A stretch of 64,000 nucleotides of DNA, taken from the NCBI RefSeq assembly GCF_963678635.1, contig NC_087068.1, positions 53,654,213-53,718,212 of the forward strand, read 5' to 3'. Shown one piece after another: positions 8,660 through 18,200 of this stretch (within the stretch, counting starts at the first letter, position 1; each line of letters begins with the position of its first letter). Origin of the DNA: Symsagittifera roscoffensis (taxonomy: Eukaryota; Xenacoelomorpha; Acoela; Convolutidae). The position numbers were made by a program, and so were the translations under genes. Below the pieces are notes generated by a model. It was not told where the DNA came from. It searched no databases and was given only the letters and a program-made list of their open reading frames with translations.

Positions 8660-10690
8660 TCATTTTCCATGATTCATGGGAGATGGTTTGAAGTCCCTCA
8701 TTTTACTCTCTCCACATTGACTGAGTATTTCCATTTCTAAATTTGCTCCAGTCAGAGTGCGGTCACTCCTTTTGGATTTATAACCGGTTGACTTTATCCC
8801 TGCCATGAGAATGGGTGGCACCATCGCTATATCACTTAATATTCTATCTGCGCCGGACAATTGATAATCACCTTGCCCCAAATCCATAACTTCTTCGACT
8901 CGCTTCCTTTTTGCTGAGTTACCAGCTTTCATCGATATTTCTGAATCCACTTTCGTCTTTCCAATTCTCCTCGGCATCACTCTGCTGCCTAACTTCATTT
9001 TCATCGCATTGATTTTATCAATCACCATTTTTGATTGCATCGTTCCTCTCCTGGTCCTTGACAGGTACACCACCTCTCCTTCATTGTCCTGCGGTGTCAT
9101 CTTGATGGGAGAATTCGCTTCACTCTCATCAGTGGCTGAGTCGATCAATAACTCACTCAGTCTCCCTTCACACTCATCAAGCTTGTCAAGTACTTCTCTC
9201 ATCAAGGGTTGATTGAGACCTGTTTTGAGAATGGACTGGGTCCCATAGCTCTGAATCACAGTCCAGACTTCTTCCATGAACGCCACTCTGTCCAGCTTAC
9301 ATCCCGTCCTACTCTCGTGGTCTCGGTGATGTACTTCCCATTCTTCTTCGGGCAGCGTTCCCAAGAAAGGTACTCTGGCTGAGGCCTCTATTCTTCTCCT
9401 TCGAGGTGATTCCATAAGGATTCTCTGGTCGTTATTTCTTGAATTGCCAGGAGAGCTGCTCTCCGGCAAATTCCGTTTCATCTCCTCAAAGGCTGACGGA
9501 GGTTCCAGTGTCGAGATGCCTTCATCCGCTGGCTCAGTCGTTTCCAACGTGTCTGCATTATTCTCAAGATCACTGAAGATATTGAAATCCAGGCTGGATG
9601 TTCCTCCTGTCGATGCCCTGTCGTCCTCCCCACCAGCTTGATCTTGTTGCATGGGTTCTTCAGTCTGACGGTTTCCACCCTGTCCGTCATCTCCTTCTGA
9701 CTTGTCCCTATTCGAGTTCGATGGTCCTTGTTTGTCATTGTCAGCTTCTTCCTGGAATCTCGGTATGAGCAATGTACCGGCTGATTTATCTTCCTCTTCT
9801 CCATGGACCACTTTGATTTCTTCGCAGCCGAAGGGTGCTAGGAAAATTCTCGTCTGCAATACTCCCGCAGCTTTCATCTCTTTTCTCACACTGGTCAGGA
9901 TTACTGAGGCTTCAGGCAATTCAGTCCTGCCTCTCATCCTCATTGGAGCTAAGCCTAGTCCCCTCCATTCCTCATCAAATCCTTCAGGCTTGGGAGTAGC
10001 AGCGTTGCTTATTCGCCTTCTCGTCGCTTGATCCGTGTACGCAAATCGTGTGTACTGTAACACGGCGGCATTTCTCCCCACGAAGTATGGATCCATCGTC
10101 GCCGAGAAATTCCTTACTCTCCTTTCATTGGTTTCGAATGCTCTCAACCTAGGAGTTTGTACTACGGAGACTGCTCCGAGCAACATCCTTCTTATCAGAG
10201 GGAATTCAGGGATTGCTTCGGGTAGCTTCTTGTAATCGCCCCAGTCCTTCGTCTCTTCTCTCACCTTGTGATACGCTGCTGTGAGACGAGGCACTCTGGT
10301 CATTTCACCATTCGTTTTGTCATAGGGCCTCAGATTCCAAAGCTTTGGAAACACCTCGATGTGCCCTCTTTCTACTTCTCCCATGCGGTCACAGAAGTGA
10401 TCGTCAAAATTGATGACTGTCATCTCTGGCTCCGATATTTTCGCAAATAACAGATCTTCACTCATGAGCTCTCGCAATGCGTGCTGCTCACACCAGTTCA
10501 GTGTACTACCGTCCACTGCCGATATGAGGTTCAGGTGCAACACCGACCTCCTATATGCTTCCACTTTAACGTCAGGGAACGCAAAGGTGACTGCTGGTCC
10601 ATAGATCACTGTCACGAACTCCGTGACTCCTCTGATCAGCGCCAAGGGATCGATTCTCATAGCTAAGCTCAAATCTGTTAACAGCGGCAT
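8660..10690 (-). CDS. ORF5: unknown 676-aa accessory protein of the giant element
   Basis: Intact ORF from an ATG at 10690 to a TGA at 8660. The start overlaps the ORF4 stop by 13 nt (ATGCCGCTGTTAA), an arrangement compatible with termination-reinitiation or leaky scanning. Residues 1 to about 310 look folded, with many aromatic and aliphatic residues (VTEFVTVIYGPAVTFAFPDV). Roughly 310-440 is acidic, Gln/Gly/Asp-rich and probably disordered. A basic region (SPRRRRIEA) and a mixed C-terminal half follow. I recognise no domain and see no signal peptide, membrane segment or catalytic motif. The open frame continues beyond the TGA as ORF6. A structural or nucleic-acid-binding role is only a guess. 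Confidence 0.78.
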   Translation of the reverse strand: MPLLTDLSLAMRIDPLALIRGVTEFVTVIYGPAVTFAFPDVKVEAYRRSVLHLNLISAVDGSTLNWCEQHALRELMSEDLLFAKISEPEMTVINFDDHFCDRMGEVERGHIEVFPKLWNLRPYDKTNGEMTRVPRLTAAYHKVREETKDWGDYKKLPEAIPEFPLIRRMLLGAVSVVQTPRLRAFETNERRVRNFSATMDPYFVGRNAAVLQYTRFAYTDQATRRRISNAATPKPEGFDEEWRGLGLAPMRMRGRTELPEASVILTSVRKEMKAAGVLQTRIFLAPFGCEEIKVVHGEEEDKSAGTLLIPRFQEEADNDKQGPSNSNRDKSEGDDGQGGNRQTEEPMQQDQAGGEDDRASTGGTSSLDFNIFSDLENNADTLETTEPADEGISTLEPPSAFEEMKRNLPESSSPGNSRNNDQRILMESPRRRRIEASARVPFLGTLPEEEWEVHHRDHESRTGCKLDRVAFMEEVWTVIQSYGTQSILKTGLNQPLMREVLDKLDECEGRLSELLIDSATDESEANSPIKMTPQDNEGEVVYLSRTRRGTMQSKMVIDKINAMKMKLGSRVMPRRIGKTKVDSEISMKAGNSAKRKRVEEVMDLGQGDYQLSGADRILSDIAMVPPILMAGIKSTGYKSKRSDRTLTGANLEMEILSQCGESKMRDFKPSPMNHGK

Positions 10691-11241
10691 GCCTCCAACA
10701 TGTCGTCTAACATCTTCCTCGTACTTCTCAACTGATCGTTCATCTCGTCCAGATCTTGTATGGTTTGGTTCGTCTGAACCTTCTGTGTTACTTTCGCCCC
10801 TTTTGGTGGCACAGCTGCTCTCAGTGGTGAACCAGACGAGGTCGCCTCGCTGTTCATCTCCCGATGCATTCTCGTCAGCCCAGGTTTGGGCTTGGAGGGC
10901 ATTGGCATCTCACCTGGTTGGTAAGTCCTAGAACTTCCCAACCCAGGCTCATTCGCCAAGTCACTCCCTGAGAGAGCCCCGTTTCTCCACCTCATCACTC
11001 TCATGTTCGGGCGGTCTAGTACTCCTCTTTCTCCATATGCTGCCATCAACAGGACTTCCGTGGGGCGGTCCCCACGGTTGTCGTGCCCCAAGATGTTAAT
11101 CAGGGCGGTCAGCAACATGATCACCTCTGGGTCCTCCAGAGCGAAGTCTCGTTCGATCAGCCGACGATAGATCGCATCTACCATCGGTCCTACATATGCC
11201 TCTGCCAGGTCCATCAATTCATCCAGGTTGAAATTGTCCAT
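10678..11241 (-). CDS. ORF4: unknown 187-aa accessory protein of the giant element
   Basis: ATG at 11241, stop TAA at 10678, overlapping the ORF5 start. The first 75 residues are acidic and helical (NLDELMDLAEAYVGPMVDAI). A Ser/Gly/Pro-rich middle follows, then a short C-terminal helix (MNDQLRSTRKMLDDMLEA) that could be a coiled coil, ending CRC. No family is recognised. It begins the block ORF4-ORF7, which sits 0.4 kb downstream of the integrase ORF and may be expressed from a separate subgenomic or spliced RNA. Confidence 0.72.
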   Translation of the reverse strand: MDNFNLDELMDLAEAYVGPMVDAIYRRLIERDFALEDPEVIMLLTALINILGHDNRGDRPTEVLLMAAYGERGVLDRPNMRVMRWRNGALSGSDLANEPGLGSSRTYQPGEMPMPSKPKPGLTRMHREMNSEATSSGSPLRAAVPPKGAKVTQKVQTNQTIQDLDEMNDQLRSTRKMLDDMLEACRC

Positions 11242-11637
11242 ACTGTTCTTTCCAAGTTTGATTTGATTTCGATTTCAAGTTTTGACTCAAGTGAGCAATT
11301 AAATGATCAATCAGGATCTAGAAAAGGAATCACGACTGTCACACCTGTCAGTTTCACCTTAATATATATCGTTAAAATTTGCTTAAAGACAGTTCAGATA
11401 AAAAGATATTTATCCTAAAATTTATTAAAATCAATTGGTTTCTAAAATTTTGGAATTCGACCTAAGATTGGACAGTCCAAACTTTGGATCTATTCCCAAG
11501 ATCGTCATTTAGTTGTTCATGGTCACTAACCCCTACTTACCCATGATCTTAATAACCTAACACATAACATAACATAACGCACCTCTCACATATTACACAC
11601 AACTTAGTCTTTGGCCTAACACCCTCTCGCACATCAC
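11242..11637 (-). other. Spacer between integrase ORF and accessory block
   Basis: About 400 nt without an ORF. On the minus strand it holds tandem GTTATGTTATGTTATG (about 11560..11575), a TATATATTAAGG stretch (about 11358..11369) and an acceptor-like TTTTCTAG just upstream of ORF4. These are candidates for an internal promoter or a splice acceptor for an accessory mRNA; none is proven. Confidence 0.4.
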
Positions 11638-14600
11638 TCAGCCTATACTTAAGTAATATTTCTTATGTAGATATACTTGTATGTTCGTATCAGAGAATAT
11701 CACGTGTACAAGCGCGTACAATTCACGAGGATGCAGTCTTCCTCTATTTGGATCGTACACTGGAAGCGAGAGCTCCTTCACGTCCATTTCCACAAGGAAG
11801 TCCCTCAGCCTCGTCAAAGACAAGACTAGGTTTTCTGGGTCCACGTGCTGCTTCTCCGTCGCCCTCGTTACCAAGAAGCACAAGTACTTTCCCGGTATCT
11901 GCGACACCGCCGGAGGTAAGGCTGCTACGCCCCCTATCCCTGGTCTTTGCTTCCAAAGGAATTCCACGTTTTTATATTCCCTCTTAAAATCTGCCGCTAG
12001 CGCCGTCCTAAAACTCATGTCTGCGGTGATTGCTACCGCACATGTTCTGTTTGTGAGTATGAAATCACTGTCTGTTAGTATTATGTTACTTGAATATTCA
12101 TTTGGTAAGTTAAAATATGACTCAACCACCCTGCCTATGTCAGGTTTCTTAGGTTCTTCGCCTGTTTCTGCTTCTAACTCTCCTGTTTCCCTTGCTATTC
12201 TTAATTTTTTTATTATCAAGTTTTCAGTGTGGGTAAGTCCTACCCCCACTCCCCGGACAAAAATATCCATCGGCGTCCCCGTCGATCGCATACCGGGTAT
12301 TAAGTCAATTTTAGAAGCTGGAATGAGAAGTTGTCCTTCCTGGGCAGCCCAGGAAGGATCAACTCGTTCGGTCTTAATGTATTTCGCGCTTTCGCGATCT
12401 ACGTCTTGAATCGTAACGCTGGTCTTTTTGGGGTCTGATGTCATTTCGTTCAGCCACTCTAAGACACGCAGGTTCGTCAGGTCTTGTTCATTTGACTGCT
12501 GTTGCTCATCGTCGAACTCCACCTCGGGTTTCCACCAGTCGTCAACCCACTCATCGTTGTGATCATCGACTATGTCAATGTCTTGTGACACGGTTATTTC
12601 CTCTAAACCCACTACTTCCTCCACTATTTTCTTTAGATCTATCCTATCCACTACAAAGTCGTCACCGTAAAGATTGTATTTCTTTCTTGGTCTCGTCCCG
12701 TCTTTCTGACGAGTCTGCATCGTGAACGGAAGATCTGGTTCCATGTTCTTGGGAATCTCTGTCTGTTCGGAATCCTGCCAATCTTCCTCTGCGTAGGGCA
12801 AGGTTTCATCGTCTGCTTCGATCTGTTCGTTTGGATCCAGGTCCAATGGTGTATCCGTACCATCCTCTACGATTTCGTTTCCATCGTTCTTCTGCCTGGT
12901 GCCTTTTTCATTGACCTCACAAGCAGGATCCATCATTAGATAATCCCCTTCTTCCATGTCTGCAGGTACACACCAGTCTTCTGTCGATGGATTGTGTGGC
13001 TTGATGTTTTCGTAGTGGGCGGCTCGGCCAGTACTCAGTCTATAAAAGCGTCCCTCTTGGTGCACCTCTGTAATCATGAAGGGTCCCCTCCACTTTTTTA
13101 GAAGCTTCTTTGTTCCTTTCGGTGGTATAACGTTCTGAAATACCCATACGTAGTCTCCCACCGAGTAGGCTTTTGCACCAGCTGCTTTCTTGTCGAATCT
13201 TTTCCTCTGCCTTGCCTGTGCTTGCTGAGTATTTCGTCTACACAGATCGTTCAACTCCTGTTGACGTCTGATCACATCCCTCACGTAAACCTGTGGAGAT
13301 GTTTTCTTCCCCTCATATTCTGGGTAGAAGAATGTCAAGGGTAAAGACTTCTCGTGTCCCGTCAGCATCATGTGTGGACTGACCCCAGTGGTGGAGTGTT
13401 GCGTGCTATTATAAGCTCCCATCACCTGTGGAAGGTATCTGTCCCAATCGGTCATGTACCTGGAACAATATACCCTCAGCATCGACACTAACGTCCTATT
13501 CTGTCTTTCCACTAAGCCATTCGTCTGAGGGTGGTATGTCGTGGAGTGAGCCTGAGCGACTTGTGACCGTCTCATAAGCTCTTTCGTAAGCTCGCCTACG
13601 AAAGCCGTTCCATTGTCCGATTGAAACGTCATTGGACATCCGTGTCTTGCTATCCACGTATTGATCAGGTGGTCGCATGTCTCTTCCGCCGAGGCAGTTA
13701 TGCAGGGCACGGCCTCTGCATACTTCGTGAAGTGATCTATCATGACCAAGACTTGGTTGTAACCGCTGTCTGTCATGCATATCTTCTGGTGATCTATCTG
13801 CACCACCTCGTTGAATTCAGACGACTCAATTGATTGTAAAGGAAATCGCAACTTCCTAGGATCCTTGACCTGTTGGCATGACAGACATGCTGTCACCCAT
13901 TTCTCGCATGCCTTTTTCATCCCAGGCCACTCAAAGCGCTTCAGGATCCTCTGATACACTTTGTCGATCCCTTGATGGCCCATCTGATCATGCGACCTGA
14001 ATAATAGTTCTGTCTGATAGAGTTGCGGCAACACTATCGCGTTATATTTGTATAAGACCTTGTCTTCTTCTCTTCTCCTGCAAGCCACGATCCCGTCCTT
14101 GTTCAGATATAATCTCCCCTCCTTCTGCATGAAGTATTGTCTCAGGATCCTATAGCTGTCTTCTTCCAGGTCACCTTTGTCAGGTGCACCGTTTTCTATC
14201 CACCTTTTTAGGTTGCTTGTCATGCGATCATTTCTCTGCGCCCTTAGAAGGTCCGAGAGTCTGTATCTCGCCTTCAAGTACGTCTTCATGACTCTCATCT
14301 GACTGTTCAGCTCGTTGGGCTGATGTGTGTCTTCTTCCATCTTAACGCACCAAATCTTCGCCAACGGTTGTGTTTCTTGTTGAAACGGCTGAAGATCAGT
14401 CCTGACTACCTCTTTCTGCGGCAACAGGCTTATCGAACGTTTCGATACCGCTATCGTTTCTAAGTCATCCGCTGCGTTGTCAAAGACTCTTTCGCTTGGT
14501 ATTAGGTAGCGATCACTGTCAGGATCCTGGTACACCTCTCTGTCCAGGTTTCTCGCCCGAGTTTCCACTAGTAGCGGGTGTATCGCCAGTTCTGACAGTT

Positions 14601-15246
14601 CTGATCCCGAGGTCAAATCCCTGTCTGAATAGGTGTTCATTCTCGAGCTTTCTGACTTATCATCCGTCGAAGGTGTTGTGCTGGAGACTGCACGCTCCTC
14701 CAGATCATGTCCGTATTTCCTTCGCATCCATCTGAACTCCCCGGACAAAACTTTGTTCTCTAGGTCCTGTTTCTCATCAGGAATTTTCTCGTCTATCTCG
14801 GACTCCCCGGACAAATTTCCTTGTCCCGGGTGTTGATCTTGTGATCGCTGGTTTTTCTCCTCATCCTTCTCCCCGGACAAATAGTCTTGCAGCAGATTTT
14901 GTTCTACCTCTTCACCCTCTTTTTCCCGGTCTACAAAGGTGACAGTTTTCTTTTGCTTGCCGCTCTCCTGTCCTTTCTGTCCGTAAGAAGTACTGGTTAA
15001 AATCTCCTGGGGTATTGAGGATACTAGTTGCTGAACTATTGTCCTACAATCCCTCTTGTTCTCTTCGTGCTGTTGTCTGGACGGCATGATCTTCACTTTC
15101 TCACTGACTGTTAGCGATGCCACTGCTGCTGTCCACTCGGGGTCATCTCTGGTCACTTCTCTTTCTAACAATCCACCCAGTATCCGCATCACTTGTGGTG
15201 TGACTTGCACCGTTTTATCCAATAATGAGAGGCTGTTTATATTCAT
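11638..15246 (-). CDS. ORF3: integrase with long N-terminal region and macro-domain-like C terminus
   Basis: 1202 aa, ATG at 15246, in the same frame as ORF2 and separated from it by TAA plus four codons. Residues 1 to about 400 are acidic, Ser/Glu-rich and unrecognised. Then come the integrase zinc domain (HDQMGHQG near 419, CLSC near 453) and the DDE core: D in VVQIDH near 486, D in QSDNG near 544 and E in NGLVERQNR 36 residues later (D-35-E). A GPF module (KKWRGPFMITEV) lies near 722. It inserts element DNA into the host genome. An acidic linker follows, then a conserved-looking region (about 900-1195). Its last 140 residues resemble TARG1/OARD1-type macro domains: KYLCFLVTR, a helix with LTRLRDFLVEM, LSLPVYD and the final strand NIQVYL. 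The Gly-rich loop and catalytic-type Lys/Asp are not conserved. Confidence 0.9.
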   Translation of the reverse strand: MNINSLSLLDKTVQVTPQVMRILGGLLEREVTRDDPEWTAAVASLTVSEKVKIMPSRQQHEENKRDCRTIVQQLVSSIPQEILTSTSYGQKGQESGKQKKTVTFVDREKEGEEVEQNLLQDYLSGEKDEEKNQRSQDQHPGQGNLSGESEIDEKIPDEKQDLENKVLSGEFRWMRRKYGHDLEERAVSSTTPSTDDKSESSRMNTYSDRDLTSGSELSELAIHPLLVETRARNLDREVYQDPDSDRYLIPSERVFDNAADDLETIAVSKRSISLLPQKEVVRTDLQPFQQETQPLAKIWCVKMEEDTHQPNELNSQMRVMKTYLKARYRLSDLLRAQRNDRMTSNLKRWIENGAPDKGDLEEDSYRILRQYFMQKEGRLYLNKDGIVACRRREEDKVLYKYNAIVLPQLYQTELLFRSHDQMGHQGIDKVYQRILKRFEWPGMKKACEKWVTACLSCQQVKDPRKLRFPLQSIESSEFNEVVQIDHQKICMTDSGYNQVLVMIDHFTKYAEAVPCITASAEETCDHLINTWIARHGCPMTFQSDNGTAFVGELTKELMRRSQVAQAHSTTYHPQTNGLVERQNRTLVSMLRVYCSRYMTDWDRYLPQVMGAYNSTQHSTTGVSPHMMLTGHEKSLPLTFFYPEYEGKKTSPQVYVRDVIRRQQELNDLCRRNTQQAQARQRKRFDKKAAGAKAYSVGDYVWVFQNVIPPKGTKKLLKKWRGPFMITEVHQEGRFYRLSTGRAAHYENIKPHNPSTEDWCVPADMEEGDYLMMDPACEVNEKGTRQKNDGNEIVEDGTDTPLDLDPNEQIEADDETLPYAEEDWQDSEQTEIPKNMEPDLPFTMQTRQKDGTRPRKKYNLYGDDFVVDRIDLKKIVEEVVGLEEITVSQDIDIVDDHNDEWVDDWWKPEVEFDDEQQQSNEQDLTNLRVLEWLNEMTSDPKKTSVTIQDVDRESAKYIKTERVDPSWAAQEGQLLIPASKIDLIPGMRSTGTPMDIFVRGVGVGLTHTENLIIKKLRIARETGELEAETGEEPKKPDIGRVVESYFNLPNEYSSNIILTDSDFILTNRTCAVAITADMSFRTALAADFKREYKNVEFLWKQRPGIGGVAALPPAVSQIPGKYLCFLVTRATEKQHVDPENLVLSLTRLRDFLVEMDVKELSLPVYDPNRGRLHPRELYALVHVIFSDTNIQVYLHKKYYLSIG

Positions 15247-15258
15247 GCGAGAGAGTTC

Positions 15259-18200
15259 TTACTGGACCAGGTTCGAGCGCAGCAACAAATCCAAGGGGAC
15301 CGGGTCCTCCCTTGACAGGATCTTTATCTCGGCTGCTTTCTCTACAGGTAACTCAGGATGCCCCGGAATTGGATGTCCAGACTTATCCAACCATCTCGTT
15401 AAGGGAAGCGCTTCATAAGTTTCTTTGTCCAGAAACGAGAATCCCTCCTTTACTTCCGCCTGATTGGCCTGCTTCTGCTCCAATCTTTCATAGAACTCAG
15501 TTTTCTTGCTGAGACTGTCAGCATTCTGATGTTTATCACGCATCCTGTGTTCGATTATCATATGGTAGCCATCCAGTCTTACTATCCATCTACCAATATA
15601 ACTCTGATCCATCGAGTAGGTCTTCAACCAGGATAACGCTCTGTTGTCCACGCGTAACTTGAAGGGAGCGCTCCCCAAATATGCACGGTACTTCTCCACG
15701 AAGGTAACTACTGCAAACATTTCTGCTTTTGGTGCGCCATATTTCATCTCTGTGTCACTCAAGAGTTTGCTGCCGTATGCAATGGGACGGAGAACTGTTC
15801 TTCCGTTCCATTCTTGCTCTTGATGCAATATTCCTGAGATGGCCACCACCGATGCGTCTGTGTCAAGAACATACATGCCCTTTTCTGTAGGCATGCCCAG
15901 CCTTGGCGCTTCGCACAGTTCCCGCTTTATGTTCTCGAAAGCAACTTGTGCCTCATCGTTCCATTCGAACTTTTTCCCTTTGTTGCGCATCAGCTTCTGC
16001 ATCGGGTACACCTTGTCCGCGTATCCTTTTATGAATTCTCGGTAGTAATTGGCAAACCCTAGGAAGCTCATGAGCTGTGTGTCCGTTCTAGGAGCTTTCC
16101 ATGTCAGCACAGCCTCTACTGCTTCTGAATCTGGCCTCACACCATGCCTGTCCACCATTCTTCCCAGGTACTTGATCGAATCCCTAAGGATTTCACATTT
16201 CGATGGTTTGCATTTCAAGCCTGCTCTTTTCATACATCCGAAGACCTCATCGAGTCGATCAATGTGATCCTCCAGGGTTGGTGTCGCTATGACTACGTCA
16301 TCCACGTAGCACATCAAGAGATTCCCGTACTTTTTGGTCACTCCTGTCAAAGCCTGAGCCATCAGCCTTTGAAAAGTTGCTGTTGCATTGCACAAGCCGA
16401 AGGGCATCCTCTTCCACTGGTACAACCCCAATTCGCACGCGAATCCGGTTTTCTCCCTGTCCTTCTTTCGCAGAGGAACCTGCCAGAAGGCAGAACCCAA
16501 GTCCAATGTGGTGAAGAACTTTGCATCACCAAGTTTGGATAGGCTCTCGTCTATTCGCGGTATCGGGTACGCATCTTTAATCGTTACCGCGTTCAAGTAA
16601 CGAAAGTCGCAACAAAATCTAAGCTGCCCCCCTTTCTTTTTCGCCATTACTACTCCGCAAGCCCATGGTGATTTCGAGGGTTCTATCATGTCGTATTCAA
16701 GCAACATTTCTATTTCCGCTCGGCACGCTTCCGATTTATGTGGCGTCATTCGCCTTGCGCCTTCCCTATGGGGAACGGCGCCCTCTTCTAGTTCGATTTC
16801 GTGTTCGACGAAATTACAGCAACCGATGTCCGCCTTATGTTTTGAAAATACTTCGGCGTTCCGATCTAGGAGGTCCCGCAATTTTTCAAAATCTCCCTCA
16901 CCTATTTTTCCTTTTAAATGTTCTATTTCTGGCAAAACCGGTTTGTCAGAATCTAGTTCATATGACGAGGGGCGTTCCGGAAAATTCGAGCAGCTTGATA
17001 AGCCGTCGTCCGTTTCGGATTTCATTGAAAACAATTTACGAATAGATTTTAATTCATCAATCCTCTTTAAAATTTTATCTTTATTGGCATGATAAGGACA
17101 GTCTTTCACACTATATTTCTTCAAGTTTTGTGTCTCTTCATAGTCGGTCCTCATCGGCAATGCGTAACCAAGCTTCTTTCCACGCTGGATTGAAACCGTG
17201 GTGTCCAGTGTGTTCAACAACACACTGACACACAGTCCGTTTCGCGTTACCGAGAAGCTCCGGCCTAAAATCACCGAACTCTGACTATTTGGATTCGGTA
17301 CTAAGCAAACCTGTTTACTATCACTTAACGAACTTAAATTTCTCATTCTAAAAATCGCTACTACAGCTTGTCCTGGTTGTAATTTTACTTTTCTATCCAA
17401 AAAAACTGGTACCTTATTCTCGTCTGTTATTATCCTATTAATTGGTCTCTTAACATACTTTCGGTCCGGGTTTCTAATCCGTATTAGACCGTTGTTCAAG
17501 TCAATCATCACGTCAAAGTTCCTGACAAAATCTCTGCCCAAGATGAATTGGTCGGCGTCGTCCAGATTCTCTACCACCAGGAAGCTCATCCAAAGGTTCC
17601 GTTCTCCCATGTGAAGGACCGTCACCGGTGTTCTTCCGGCTACGTAGATAGCTCCTCGATTTGCAGCGGCTAGTCGGAGATTCGTAGGAATCAGATCTTC
17701 CCGCGTGAAGCCCATTCTCTCCCAGGTTTTTATCGGCATCACACTCACCACCGCGCCTGTGTCCAGAAGCCCTGTGACTCCGATTTTTGTTCCGTTGGTG
17801 TCAAGCAGGTGTGCTGTCACATCTGCTTCATATCCAATATGTACCGCGTCTTGTTCCATCATGGCGTCATGGCCTATCCTGCGGACTTTGAGTTCCTCTT
17901 CACCCAAATAGATCTGCCCCATTTGGTCATCATCTGTTGTTATGTAAGTCCTGGTGTAGATGCTGATTCCATCCACGTTCAGCATTATTTGATACGGCCC
18001 ATAGACCTCCAAGTAGCGTCCATGAAGTTTCTTCATGCGAGGGCCACCCGTCGTTAGTAGTGCTCTCACAGCTCTCGACTCAGTGCGTGGCTCCACCTGC
18101 CTCAGATAATCTGCATATGTGTCCAAATGCATTAAAGTGAACTCTGATGGTTCACTCAAATTTCTTATTACCTGGTGTCCAGCCACTGAGATTATCGACT

